From: Clitopilus passeckerianus
Lineage: Eukaryota > Basidiomycota > Agaricomycetes > Agaricales > Entolomataceae
Reading direction: 5' to 3'
DNA: 64,000 nt
Assembly: GCA_944990035.1 (NCBI GenBank)
Contig: CALYLX010000126.1
Coordinates: forward strand, 310,001-374,000
Numbering within the stretch: position 1 is the first letter of the stretch; every line of letters starts with the position of its first letter. The notes below the pieces were generated by a model. The model was given only the letters and a program-made list of their open reading frames with translations, did no database searches and was not told the origin of the DNA. The translations under genes and the position numbers were made by a program. Below, in pieces: positions 1 to 11,676 of this stretch.

Positions 1-99
1 ACAAGGCTGTGAAGAATACGAAACTCTGTCAAACATGGAGAAACTAGACGTGGGTGTACATCCTGCTTTCATGTCGATTTTTTAAAAATATTTCTTCAG

Positions 100-384
100 T
101 ACTGTCTCAATGTTCTCCTCCCCGAAGCTGTGCAGCAGATCCTCCTATGGAGGGGAGGATTCCGTCGGTCAGTCCAAATCTTGCCAATAGAGGAGGAGGA
201 GAAGCTATGTGAAAAGGCTGCGGCTCTAGTCAGAGAACGCGATTGGGCTTGCGACATCATGCGGTTCAGAGACCGCAAGGAGGCTCAACTGAAGAGCTTG
301 AACGAGAAGGATGCCTATTCAGCCGCTGGAAGACGGAAGAGAAATGTCCCAGCGCCGCGTTACCGGGAGGAGGACGATGTGTAG
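100..384 (+). CDS. 3' terminal exon of an unrecognised protein (partial)
   Basis: An open frame follows a plausible acceptor (ttcttcag, ending at 99) and stops at 384. It encodes about 94 residues, rich in charged residues, and ends in a basic then acidic tail (GRRKRN then REEDDV). There is no ATG near its beginning, so it reads as the last exon of a gene that starts left of the window. I recognise no domain. The downstream apyrase gene starts about 260 bp later on the same strand. It could also be a chance frame, but the composition (long Glu/Lys/Arg helix-like stretches) looks like protein. Confidence 0.45.
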   Translation, partial: YCLNVLLPEAVQQILLWRGGFRRSVQILPIEEEEKLCEKAAALVRERDWACDIMRFRDRKEAQLKSLNEKDAYSAAGRRKRNVPAPRYREEDDV

Positions 385-642
385 TGCAACCTGTAGCACT
401 TTTCACGAAACACTGTACAATCTGTACATTTTGTTGTAATCCTAATCCTGTAGCAACCTACGGTACAGCTCGTTTGTTGTCCCAGTTATGGTTGCGTTGG
501 TGCAGCTTCACCGCCACGTGGGTTACTCCGACAATGTGCCATGCTATCCGTCAAGCGCTAAACTTTTCACCACTGACCTTCATTCGGCGTTTACACATCT
601 CCTCGTAAACGACGGCGGCTGCAACGAGGAAGCTGAAGGGGT

Positions 643-2972
643 ATGCCACCACCCAGTGCAGCAGATCCATGGCTAGCAGGTCGCCATTTTGGCATCGTCA
701 TCGACGCTGGTTCGTCTGGTTCCAGGTTGCAAATCTATAGCTGGCGGGACCCCCGTTCTATAACACTGGAAAAGGACAGCAAGCTTGCTTATACACTGCC
801 AAAGGTAGAGAAAGGGACAAAGCAAGGCGATGAGTGGGTGCATAAGGTTGAGCCCGGTAAGTCCTTTGCATGGACCACAGGGACGTCGGAAACCGAGATT
901 CGCCCCAATGAATAGGCATCTCTTCGTTTGCAAGTAATCCCAAGGATGTTGGAAAGTACCTACGGCCTCTACTAAACCATGCGCGCGAACACATTCCCCC
1001 GTCCTTGGAACACGAAACGCCGATATTTCTTCTGGCCACAGCCGGAATGCGGCTACTTCAGCCCATACAGCAAGCCGAAATTCTACAAGAAACCTGTCAT
1101 TTTCTTTCTCGACACTCGAACTTCAAGATAGATAAATCCTCCGACATTGGCCCATGTGGTTCAAGTGTACGAATTATTACAGGAGAGGAGGAGGGCTTGT
1201 TTGGGTGGATTGCAGTTAACTATCTCATGGATGGATTCACCGGCGCACATCAGGATCGCACCACGTATGGATTCCTGGACATGGGAGGAGCCTCGACCCA
1301 GATTGCATTCGAGCCAGGTGCAGTCAGCCAGAAGGAAGAAAAGGATTTAATGAATGTCCGGCTTCGCCAATTAGGAGGTCAAGAAATCAACCACAAGGTC
1401 TTCGTCACAACCTGGCTAGGTTACGGGACGAACCAGGCCAGGCAGAGATATGTTGGAAAGACAATCTCTGATTTTGAGGAATCACGTTCCTCGAGCGACA
1501 CGCACGACATCGTTGCGGACCCATGTCTTCCGAGAGACCTGCAACTTCATGAGTTGCCAGTTCATGATGAAGCCAAGGATCCCCACACCCAACGTGAACA
1601 TACTCTCAAGGGGACCGGCTCCTTCGAGAAATGCTTGGCCCAAACAGCTCCCTTACTGAACAAGAACGCACCCTGTACTCAGACTCCGTGTCCAATGGAC
1701 GGCATTCACGTTCCTCCAATCGACTTCTCAGTCTCGCACTTCATTGGCGTTTCCGAATATTGGTATTCCTCAGACCACGTGTTCGGTCTCGGAGGTGCAT
1801 ACGATTTCGTGCAATACGAACGTGCAGCATCCGAATTTTGCTCAAGGCCATGGGACGATATCATGAAACAGCACGAAGAGTCACGGAAAGAACATCAACA
1901 CGGAGGAGACGGAGAGGTGGAGGAGAATGGAACAATCGTCGACGTGGGCCGATGGGATGCAAAAGTTGAACGGTCCCGGTTGGAGATGCAATGCTTCAAG
2001 GCTGCATGGATTACCAACGTGCTCCACGAAGGCCTGGGGCTGCCTAGGATAACAGATCCAGGCGGTAATGAGACGTCAACAGAGGGCGCAAAGGTGGAGA
2101 AGGAAGCTGCAAAGAAAGGGCTCGGACGGCCAACCTTCCAGTCATTGGACACCGTAGGAGATATCTCTATCAGCTGGACACTTGGAAAAATGGTGCTGGA
2201 AGCTAGCAAAGAAGTGCCTGCGAAGGGCGCATCAAAGCCTCTGGTCGACCCCATCGAGGAAATCCCAGATTCACCCGACTTCCATGTCAAACCCATACGC
2301 CCCCCATTTTGGAGCCTAAAAGGAATGGAGGATAGGCTGAACCCCCACTTACCGGCCGCACTGACCAGATCGTCGCTCGGCTTCTCGCCCGTTTTGTTCC
2401 TCTTGGTCATCATGATCTGTGTTTTGGCCTTCATCCTCCACCCCCTACGAAGAAATCTCCGAGCTACTTGCCTCCGGACGGTGCGCCAAGTAAGCATGAA
2501 ACGGGAACGGGACGAGTCTTCCCTCGAAGAAGGCACGATGTATGGTCGCAGGCCAGGTTCTGCACCCGGTACGCCCACGTCGGCCTCCAAGACATGGTTT
2601 TATCCCCTTCGCCGAGTTATCTCAGCATCAGTGGCTAAGCGTCCACCATCTCCTGTCTCCACTCATGGGATGAATGGAAGATTCAGTGTCGGAGGCTCTT
2701 CCTTGCGTGCCTCCCCAAACAGGTCCAATTCCCTTCCCGCTATTAACACTCAAGACATCAACGAACCCATAGGCAACTCAACACAGTTTGCCTACACGAT
2801 TTCACGCTCGCCTTCCCCCGCGCCGTCTTTTGTTACGGACGATCCACCCATGAAAGCCGTTAACGGTCTCTCATCACGTTCTCGCAATGGCTCTTCAAAC
2901 AATTTATCACGCACGGTTATTTCGCGCACACCGAGCTACCAAAAAGCTACCAAAGGATTGGCTGACGATTAG
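643..2972 (+). CDS. GDA1/CD39-family nucleoside phosphatase (apyrase, YND1-like)
   Basis: This enzyme hydrolyses nucleoside di- and triphosphates. In yeast, Gda1/Ynd1 clear GDP and UDP from the Golgi lumen so that nucleotide-sugar exchange can go on. Two exons, 643-856 and 916-2972, join in phase (glycine codon split) to give 756 residues. All five apyrase conserved regions are visible: IVIDAGSSGSR near the N-terminus, FLLATAGMRLL, the ITGEEEGLFGW region, GFLDMGGASTQIAF, and FGLGGAYDFVQYE. A hydrophobic segment (VLFLLVIMICVLAFI) lies at about residue 550, followed by a basic Ser/Pro-rich cytosolic tail of about 180 residues. No N-terminal membrane segment is evident. A single C-proximal anchor fits Ynd1 better than the N-anchored Gda1. 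The long tail is likely regulatory, but that is inference. The start ATG lies 23 codons before the first conserved region. Confidence 0.93.
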
Positions 2973-5176
2973 CTGTCCTTCCCTCTCCCTGTTGGCTGTC
3001 GGGGAATAGTCATTATGACCTACCTGAGGACCCTATTCACCTTCTCAGGTGCCAGCCCATAATCGCAGGGATTAGTGGTCTTCAGGCATTACAGGGCAGT
3101 TTATAGGAGAATGGCGGGAACCTCTAGCAACGCGCCTAATTCGCGCTCCTTTCCCTTCCAACCACATGTAGCATCTTTGGTTTAGAGCCTCACAAGCACT
3201 CCGCTATTGTCGATGCCTATTGGGGCACTATCAAACACAGATGTCTCTGCGGCCAAATGGGCTGCTTGCTGCCCTCCAAGTTGAGGATGTTTGTCTGGAC
3301 GATCGGGGAATGACGAGCGGTAATTAATACCTTATCTATCTGTTTGCATGGGATTATTTTCTGGATTAATGACAATAACTCGAGATCTACGATGTGGTAT
3401 CAGCCGCTAACACCCGACTGCAAATGGCGATGCCAGCCTCCTGGACGAAGCAAGCAGATCGTAGAAGAACAACTGAAAAAGCTTTTCATACCTCGTCTGA
3501 TTACCTTTGGTTGGAAAGGAAGACAATCTTTCTCAATCGGTACCGCTTTTCCTGCAATGGTCGGATTACGGCATGAGTCTTGATGAGACTTGTAAAACGG
3601 CCCTGTAACGCAGTTCTAGTAATAGAAAAGAGCACGGACAACCGATAGGGGGAGCTTTGTCCGTTTGCGGTATTGTCAACTATCACTCTTCGGCGGGGGT
3701 GATAGGGCGATCAGTGTGGACGTTCTTTAGCGTCATTAGGTACACTCGCAACTTTCGTTAAGCCCTCGCATCCGTTGGATGCTGAGTCAGTATCCTCAAC
3801 TAGCAGGGTCAAAACATGGTCATAGAGCACCAAAGAGTAAAGCTCCAGGATTACCATGCGGTACGAAAGATTGTCTTCCCCATCGAGAGATCCCCTGAGT
3901 TATACCAGGAACTCGTCAGACTGGTTCAAGTACCAGAGGACACCTCCAACAACCACAAAGGTCTTTTTTGTTGCGTTTTCAGACATGTCTGTACATGTTG
4001 AATCCATTGCATGGATTAAGCGCAGTGTCCCCTATGGCGTGTACTTAGCCCTGGTGGTCGACTGGGGATGCATCAGAGGTAACAGCCTGAATGGTCCAGA
4101 TCCATCGCCTTTTCAGTGACAATGACTACCAGTCTCCTGGTCTGTGTAGGACCGATCCGATGTACATGGGCGTTGAAAAGGCCGCCTAAGGAAGACGCGA
4201 ACATTCTACAGTACTCGTATGAGCTCAAGACACTTCATCTTCAATTTCTTGGACCCCCTCGCCTCAGCCTTTCATTTATCGCTGACGTGGCTATGAGGCA
4301 TCTGGTGAGGCCGCGATATACCAGGCTCCTTAAATCCTCTTCCGCTGATGATAGAGACATAGGGAATCTACTCCCCTTCACGCCGATGTTAGGGCTCGCT
4401 TTGATCTTGAGTTCACTGACCTCATCTTGAGATGCACCGAAGGACTAGGAGCCACATTGACAGTATCTAAGCATCCCATCCCCGCAGTAACAGGGAGATA
4501 GTCGAAATATCTGGGGCAACCGAGAGGGTGCAAATTTCACTAGACGCCATGCGTGAAGTCTGGGAGGTTGTACTAGACTCGCCATTTGGATGTCATGAAT
4601 TCCGGTTAGTAGCCGAGCCATCTGAGACCATCATGTCTAGTGCGTGAGTTGTGGAAGATCCCATGGCTCAAGAAGAAGAGGAACAGAGCTCAAGTTTAGA
4701 TCGACGCTTTGGGCATCATGTACTCGGAAGTTATCGAGCCTGGAGTACTGCCAAATATCATCCCAGGAGTTCCGCAACGATTACAAGTACCACTGCGTTG
4801 GATGCTGGACGTTCAACTCTTCACAGAACATCACAACTCGGACGAACCTTAACAGGCTTACTGGTCGTGTTGATGTTAGAACGACTCAGACAAGTTGTCC
4901 ACCCAACGACATGAATATTCATGACTGCATCAGATCACACTGGGACGAGAAACAGATAGCGATAGCGATGTTGAAATGGATTTGCTCGCTCAATCTACTG
5001 ATACATATAAAATTCTCGAAGATACATCTTAACACCGTTGATTACATAGTTGGAATATGGGGTGGACTTGGCTCGAGCCAAGGCTGGGGCACAAGACGAG
5101 CCGAGGTGAAATCAGAAACAAGCATGGCGGAACGAGGCTGCAAGTCCGACACTTCGGGCGATGCAGAGAAAGTTGG
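2973..5176. other. Gene-poor interval, possible gene remnants
   Basis: This 2.2 kb stretch follows the apyrase gene and precedes the 3' end of a minus-strand gene. Plus-strand frames at about 3816-4001, 4116-4430 and 4651-4914 have somewhat protein-like composition, but they are broken by stops and cannot be joined by convincing splice sites. I see no known domain. They may be a decayed gene, for instance of a fast-evolving F-box or leucine-rich family, or ordinary spacer. No promoter or repeat is obvious. Confidence 0.4.
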
Positions 5177-7590
5177 TTATCTCGAACTTTTGTGGACAGG
5201 CCGGTTTAGGGTAGATATCGCAGTGGACCTCGTTCGAGCGCTCGCAGACCCAGAGAGCGGGGACGGTTCTCGAGAGCCAGATGAAGTGTTCCCAATTGAA
5301 GCAAGCACCCGCCTAAGGAGGGCAGGACCCACCTGTGCGCTCACTTTCCGTCTCGCCGAAGCAACCAGAGGGACCTTGGCCGTGGGGGTAGTACCGTTGT
5401 CCGCATGAGATTGTTCTATCAGATGCCTGTTCTCGTCGCTGTCGGCGCCTCTCTTACGTTTTGTACCTTGCATTGGCAAGAGAGTAGACTCTTCGGAGGG
5501 TTCACCCAAGAGATCTGATCCGGACGACATGCGAGACAATGGAGAGGTTTTCATGATACCGTCCTTGATAGGTTTGGCCACTTGCGTTGGTTGATCGAGC
5601 TTCTTAAGGAGAGAAGGCAAAGGACGTGGGGACCTGGGAGAAACTTCTCGCTGTTCAGGTGCCAGATTTGGATGATGAAGCCTCTGAAGAAGCGACGGTG
5701 AAGCATTTGGGTATTGATACACAGAGCCCGGCTTATAGAGCCTCTGAAGCAGAGAAGGCAAGGGCCGATCTAACCCGGGATTAGTTCCCGGCACATCCAT
5801 TCGGGCCAATAGCCCTCCCCTATTAGACTGATCATCGGCCCACCTGCGTTTGCTTGCTTCGCGTAGGTACAATGAAGAGTGGTTCCCTCTGTTTGTGGGG
5901 GATGGAGGTTGTCTGGAGGAGGATGAACATCCCTCAATTCGTGTCAACAGTGAGGTAGTGCCACCAGCCTTTCGCCCCCTCTTCTTTGCACGAGCCCGCG
6001 TCCTGGTGGGCGGATCGTTAAAGAAACGGGGGTCCCTGTCACGTAGTTCGGGTGCGGTCACTGCATTGACGCTCAAGTCATATCGCCTACCGAAGAGGGC
6101 GACGTCCTTGACAGGTCCGGTCAGGAGTCTGACCAAATGGGGCCGTCTCTTATCGCCGGAAGTTCTTGCTGCCGATTCCTGGGCTGCCGTGGATGATCCA
6201 ACGCGAGTTGGTCCTCCGAGTAGAGCGAGTCTGCTGGAGGCGCCGGAATCCCACTGCAACTTCAGGATAAAGTTAGTAGACTTTCTTCAGTAGATTCGGT
6301 TAGAATACCACGCACTCGAAGGAATTCAAGGTCCTGTTAACTCTAAGGATGGAAGGCACTAGCACTCTCCTCAGCCACTCTTTGAATCTCTTCTCCTTAT
6401 TTTTGTCACCCCTGCAAAGGCGTTTATAGATCGAGACGATAAACTCTGCAAATGTTCCAGCATCGTGCTGGCGCAGATCGTACTGGGAGTCGAAGAAGCC
6501 TATGCTGTCATACATCGCCCCTTGGGCCGGATTGGTGTTGACCAATCGGACAATCATCTGAAAGTAACCATCATCAGTTCCCATTGAAGGGAGTTCGTGA
6601 CTGGTAAAATTGCTCACATTAAAGGTTGCAGAGTCAAGGTCTGGCAAGGCCGCATCGACGATTTCTTTCGTCTCGTTGTACAGACACGAGTCTCCCCGAA
6701 AACCTTCCCCAAGGAACACATCGAGCGTAACATAAAAATCCTCCCGTCCTTCCATGAAATCTGGGATCGGCATCGAATACTCCGCAGAATAGATGAATTC
6801 TATAAGGTCGTGCAGCGCATGCCGCATCTGCTCATCAAATGTAATACCCGAAACAGCTCGGATGTCTTCGGTGACGCTCTGCTTGAACTTGTTGGCGTTG
6901 CCATGGTTGGAGCCGAAGTCGCAGCTTATCCGGATCATTGGGCTTTGAGGATTGTCGCATTCGTGGAGAAGACTACTGACATCGATTTCTGTAGGACGTT
7001 CTCGCTTTGGAGCACGGGGTATTTCACCATTCTTGTTGTAGGTACTACGGTATTGTCAGTGACTACCAATGAAGGAGAAAGGCGGTACGAACTAAGCGAC
7101 CGCGTCCTCATAAAGAGGATTGACCATCGAGTCAAATAACTCCTCCTTCAATTCTGGGTTCTTGACGCAGACTCGCTGAACTCCAGCATTGAAGTGCGCT
7201 TCTTCTGCACCGTCGACGGAGAGCGATGCGAGCATCGCTTGCTTGGCCTCGTTTGAAGTTACGAAATTACACATGTGCTAAAGGGTCTTGTGAATCAGAG
7301 CGGATAATAGATGCAAGTAGATTAGAACGTACGTGGTACCAGTTCCCCGTATTCCCTGGCACGCGGGTATCCATGCTGTCTAGGCAGCCTTCTTTGAACG
7401 CTATGGCTCCTTTCATGCCCATTTTCTTATGCGTGTCGGATTCGCCTCGATCCTCATCCTCGAGTGCTGCTAGTACCTGTCTTCGAAGTTGTGGGACGAA
7501 TGAAAAGTTTACGGGCCGAGCGTAGTCCGGGTGTGATAGGAAATGATCATACTCAGCGAAAGGCGATTCTTCTCGACCGTCGTCTTCCAT
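5177..7590 (-). CDS. Unrecognised protein with repeated SLLQRL-type motifs in a disordered tail
   Basis: I do not recognise a family. The ATG is at 7590. Exon 1 ends with TGG TAC CAC at a GTACGT donor and joins in phase to the exon whose reading begins HMCNFVTSNEAK. A following junction near 7050-7095 is unresolved: the frame is the same on both sides, but two stops lie between them. The next exon ends at 6309 and joins in phase across a 55-nt intron (6254-6308, branch-like ctaac, ttgcag acceptor) to a final exon that stops at 5177. The N-terminal half looks globular (mixed helix and strand, many aromatic residues). The C-terminal 360 residues are basic and Ser/Pro-rich, with a RARAKKRGRK cluster that could be a nuclear signal. 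They repeat a short hydrophobic motif: SLLTRI, GLLARM, SLLQRL twice, SLLKKL and ALLRRV. It may be two adjacent genes, but the phase-matched intron argues for one. Confidence 0.6.
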
Positions 7591-8572
7591 ATTGTGTTAC
7601 AGAGTGTTGAGGGTATGTACGCCTTAGGCGTGGAGGAGAGTTATATGTTTGGAAAAGCGATCCAAGCAGGGATCCTGGCGGAGGGAAGGGAAAGAGTGAA
7701 ACTCATAACCTGTAGGCTGACGCCTCTTTGTAGGGAATGGGAAGATGGCTGACGACCATGGCTGAAGACGATGGCTGCCAGGCCAAAAATAGAGCTAGAA
7801 AGGCTAGACCAAGGTCGAAGGATAATCTGGCGGCAAATTCCAGAGAGTTCAATCGATGTATGTGCAGAGAGGCATCGAAGAAATGGCCAATGTAATGAGA
7901 AGTACATCGAGGTTGACAGCCTTGGATCGTGGTTGCCGATGCTTCATTACAATTTGACCAGAAATGTGAGCACATAGAGCAGTAGACTGGAGGCCAGTAG
8001 TTTGGTTTAGGTGAACTTTGAGAGTGGTGGTCGAAGTCAAGAACTAGAATTGTTCAAACAAGCTGATGTGGAGACACATCTGAACATCATGTCGTGCTGA
8101 ACCTTGGTGATAGCAGCAGCTAGGGACATGTCCCTTCGAGTTATAGATATAGTCAGAGCCCAGTACCGAACGACGCGTCAAAGATACTCGTCGATAGCAT
8201 CACGGTTGAAGATGAGTGGAGGGTTACAGGCCAAGAAAGTGTCGCTTAGCTGTGCGCAAGGATTGTGGCAGTGCGGCCATTCAGTCTAGCAAGTGCTTTC
8301 CTCCTATCAGCGATACACTGATAGTTCAGGGCATTCTATAGGCGAACGAAGAAGGAAAGCGCCAGGATGCCCTTAAGCCACCTGCTCGCTCTGCCTTTCG
8401 GCCACGTCGTTTGTCCAGATGTTTTGGGAGGGTGGAAATACTTTAGTGTATGTCGGCCTCTCGGTCAAATGACATCTGGCATAGGATGAGAAATCATTAT
8501 ACAATTACAGTGACGTTACAATACTATACTACACATTCACTCCCTCACTATTATACGCAACGTAGCAGCCAA
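7591..8572. other. Intergenic region upstream of the minus-strand gene at 5.2-7.6 kb
   Basis: This is about 980 bp between the start of the preceding minus-strand gene and the stop of catalase 1, also on the minus strand. Short frames occur on both strands, but none has protein-like composition or splice sites that extend it. It presumably carries the promoter of the gene starting at 7590 and the 3' untranslated region of the catalase. I see no TATA box or repeat that I can support. Confidence 0.5.
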
Positions 8573-11238
8573 TTAATACGCGACTTTGGATGCCAACCCA
8601 TCCGTCTCCCTGTCCCAGCACCTATGCTTGCTGATCTCATGGGCATAATTTGAAACGAAATTCTTCTCCCCGGTACTGATATGCAGGACGTCCTTGACCA
8701 CGGAAGCGGGGCTCAATTTGCCACTGGTAACGACGCCATACGAATTGGTAACCTTCTCCTCTCCATGAGAAGCGTACTTGAGCTCCGGAAGCTGGAGGGC
8801 CTTCCTTACGAATTCGACACCTACAAAAGAGAAGGAGAAGAGAGAGTTAGGAGAGCACGCAATAGGATATAGATAGGACCATACCCTCGCCAGTAGCCCC
8901 GATAGGCTTACAATGACCAAAAGCCTCCCTAATCCAATGAATTGTACGTCCATTCTCGGAAAGAGACTTCGCATGCTCAGCACCAGAAGGAACATAGAGC
9001 GCGTCAAACAAAGTAGATCGTTGACCCTCGAAATGGTGGTCGACCATTATACCTTCTCCTTTGGATGAAGCATTGACACCCTCGGGGTAGATCTCTCCGC
9101 GGCGAGGACCGATGAGGAAAGGGGATGCTTTCCCCGCCTTCAATGACGCGATTACGGACTCGACTTCTGACTTATCGAACCCATCTGCGATGAGAATAGC
9201 GATGCGACGGGACTCGATAGTAGGTTTCTTGGGGAAATAGTGACTCTGGGAGAGCATAGCGGACTTCTTGCCGTGATTGGGACGCCCAGGTTTGTCAGGA
9301 ATCTCTCCTCCAACGTTCTTAGCCACGGTTTTGGCAAGGTCGAAGTCGATGTTGTTCAGCGTATGAATATATGACTTGTATACGAAGGGGTCATCGCAGT
9401 GACTCAACTCGAACGAAATGGCGGAAATTATGTGGGCCTTCTCGTGGGGTGCCATGGAGTTGAAGAAGAGTTGAGCCTGGTTGAAGTGTTCCTGGAACTT
9501 CTCGCCACGGATACGCTGCTTCATCCCTTCAACCTTTTGCTTAAACCTGAAATCCGGTTAATATATGCGGTAAGTAAACCAAGTATCTACGTACTCTTCA
9601 TAGCCACCTTGAGAAGGAGGTACTGGAGCTCCTATGTCCTTGCGATTCGGCCAGTAATTGACGGTACCGCGATGGATGACATGGTTTGCTTGGCCGCCCC
9701 GGTAGTGGTTCATGACTGGGCAGACAGGTCTATTGATGGGCAACTGGCACAGGATTAGATGATGATAGAGGAGGGAAGTAAAACTAACTGACTTGCTCCC
9801 AGTTAATCCCCAGCCTAGAAATTTGGGTATCGAAATAGGAGAAATTGCGGCCTTGAAGGAGTGGGTCGTCACTGAACCCAATACCAGAAACGACATGGGA
9901 AGTACAGAAAGCGACTTGTTCGACTTCTGCGAAATATTCGTCGACAGTCCGGTTGAGCTCCATTTCTCCAATTACATGGAGAGGAACAAGTTCTTCGGGC
10001 CAAATCTTTGTAGCGTCGAGAATATCGAAGTCGAAATTATGCTCGTCCTTCTCTTCAATGACCTGGATGGCGAACTTCCACCTAGCAGGACAACCATTCT
10101 TGATAGCCTCCTCAAGGTCTTTACGATGGAAGTCTAGCAATGCAAGTGAGTACAGCGGTAAACACGAGAGGTTGAGCGCTAACCTGGGTCCTGGCCACAT
10201 ATCTTCAAAGCCTCATCCCATGCGAGACTGTGAACTCCCAATTCTGGGATAAAGTGGAATTTGACGAAAGTACGATCGTTCGAGGAGTTGATCAAAGTAT
10301 AAGTGTTGACGGCAAACCCTTGCATCATGCGGAGCGAACGAGGAACACCTGTCCTGACGTTCAGGGCATGAAAGGTGAGAACAAATTTGCATAACACACC
10401 TCGATCAGACATAACCCACATGGCCATATGCGCAGCTGGACAATGACTTCAGCATGGAAGTAAAAAAACGGGTTATAATGCGCATACATTCCGTCTGCAA
10501 ACCGATGAAGTCCCAGAAATTGTTATGAGCAGATTGCCCCTGAGGTACTTCGTTATGCGGCTCAGGCTTCACCGCATGAATAATATCGGGGAACTTGATG
10601 GACTCTTGTATGAAGAAGACTGGAATGTCATTGCCGACAATGTCCCAGTTGCCCTCCTCGGTGTAGAATCTGACAGCAAATCCGCGAACGTCACGAACAG
10701 TATCCTATATGCGTGGGTTAAAGAAATATTGATAAAAGTCTAACCCAAAGCCTTACAGCGCTGCCACGGGCACCCTGAACTGTGCTGAATCGCACAAAGA
10801 CGGGGGTTGTGCGAGATGTATCATTCAGAATAGGTGCATGAGTGTACTTGGACGCGAAGTTGTCGGTAATCTTGAAGTGGCCATGAGCGCCGGCACCTCG
10901 AGCGTGTACAACTCGCTCTGGGATGCGCTCATGATCGAACCTATGGATCTTCTCTCGACCGATCTGGTCTTCAAGGAGCATAGGACCGGCAGTTTTGCCA
11001 TTGGTGACCTTCAACCTATGGCTGTTTAAGCGACATTTGACGGAATAAACAACGTACTATATACGGACCAATTATCCGTATTGGAAACCTTAGTACCATG
11101 GTCAGTGGTCAAAGACGGTCCCTTGTAAGCCTCGGTATCAAGAGTGTTTCTTTGCAGATCAGCAGCTTTGGCGTCCTTGGCAAGGGGCGAAACAGCTTGC
11201 TGGGCGCCCTTCTTGAGGTTCTGAACTGTAGAAGTCAT
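8573..11238 (-). CDS. Large-subunit (clade 2) heme catalase, copy 1
   Basis: The enzyme decomposes hydrogen peroxide. About nine exons encode roughly 740 residues. The catalytic His lies in [15 protein letters not shown] and the distal Asn in the GNWDIVGND region. The proximal Tyr ligand lies in [11 protein letters not shown], followed by the [13 protein letters not shown] segment. A C-terminal DJ-1/PfpI-like (type 1 glutamine amidotransferase-like) domain, beginning [17 protein letters not shown], is typical of large-subunit catalases. There is no signal peptide (start [14 protein letters not shown]), so it is probably intracellular. Several introns fall at the same codons as in the second catalase at 20.3-22.9 kb, including the split Trp codon at NTDNW and the split near GQDPG. 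The start is the only in-frame ATG before the conserved N-terminal region. It is divergently arranged with UPF1, 438 bp between start codons. Confidence 0.95.
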
Positions 11239-11676
11239 CGTTAAAGGCGGTCGTTTGTTGATTAGGCATTCAGTTTATTGCATTCTTCATCTTATACGTC
11301 CAGCTTTCGATGCCAATCGGAAATGATATCATTTCTTGAGAAAAGACTGAGACAAAGTCAGAGTCATGAACCGGCCGATGTGCCATTCAATGTTCCAGAT
11401 TTAAATTAGTCCACGCATAGCTTTAGCTTTGGTTACGTCTTTTTCTGAAACGGAGTGCATTTGGACGTCCATAGAATTGGGGAATTGTGCAAGCCTGGGA
11501 AGGAACCACGTTGGGCCAGCTGACTCTGGCTGAGTGCTAATTTCATTTTTGCAAGGCCAACACGTGGCTGTGCTGTGTTGCTGAGTAAGCGCAATTGTTG
11601 GTGCCGTTTGGGGATCCGACCAACTGCAGAACAGCATAGCATCCTACATCTTTGACTGCGAACGCCATCTACGACG
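11239..11676. promoter_or_regulatory. Divergent promoter region between catalase 1 and UPF1
   Basis: The 438 bp separate the ATG of catalase 1 (minus) from that of UPF1 (plus), so both promoters must lie here or overlap. A CCAAT pentamer occurs at about 11312. I see no clear TATA box and no coding potential. The role is inferred from position. Confidence 0.5.

Noticed and set aside
1895..2590. A 231-codon minus-strand frame inside the apyrase gene
   Set aside because: It lies opposite the conserved apyrase exon, has no domain, and its low-complexity Ser-rich make-up fits a shadow frame.
4644..5408. A 254-codon plus-strand frame overlapping the 3' end of the SLLxRL gene
   Set aside because: Its second half is antisense to the real minus-strand exon and the first half has no recognisable features.
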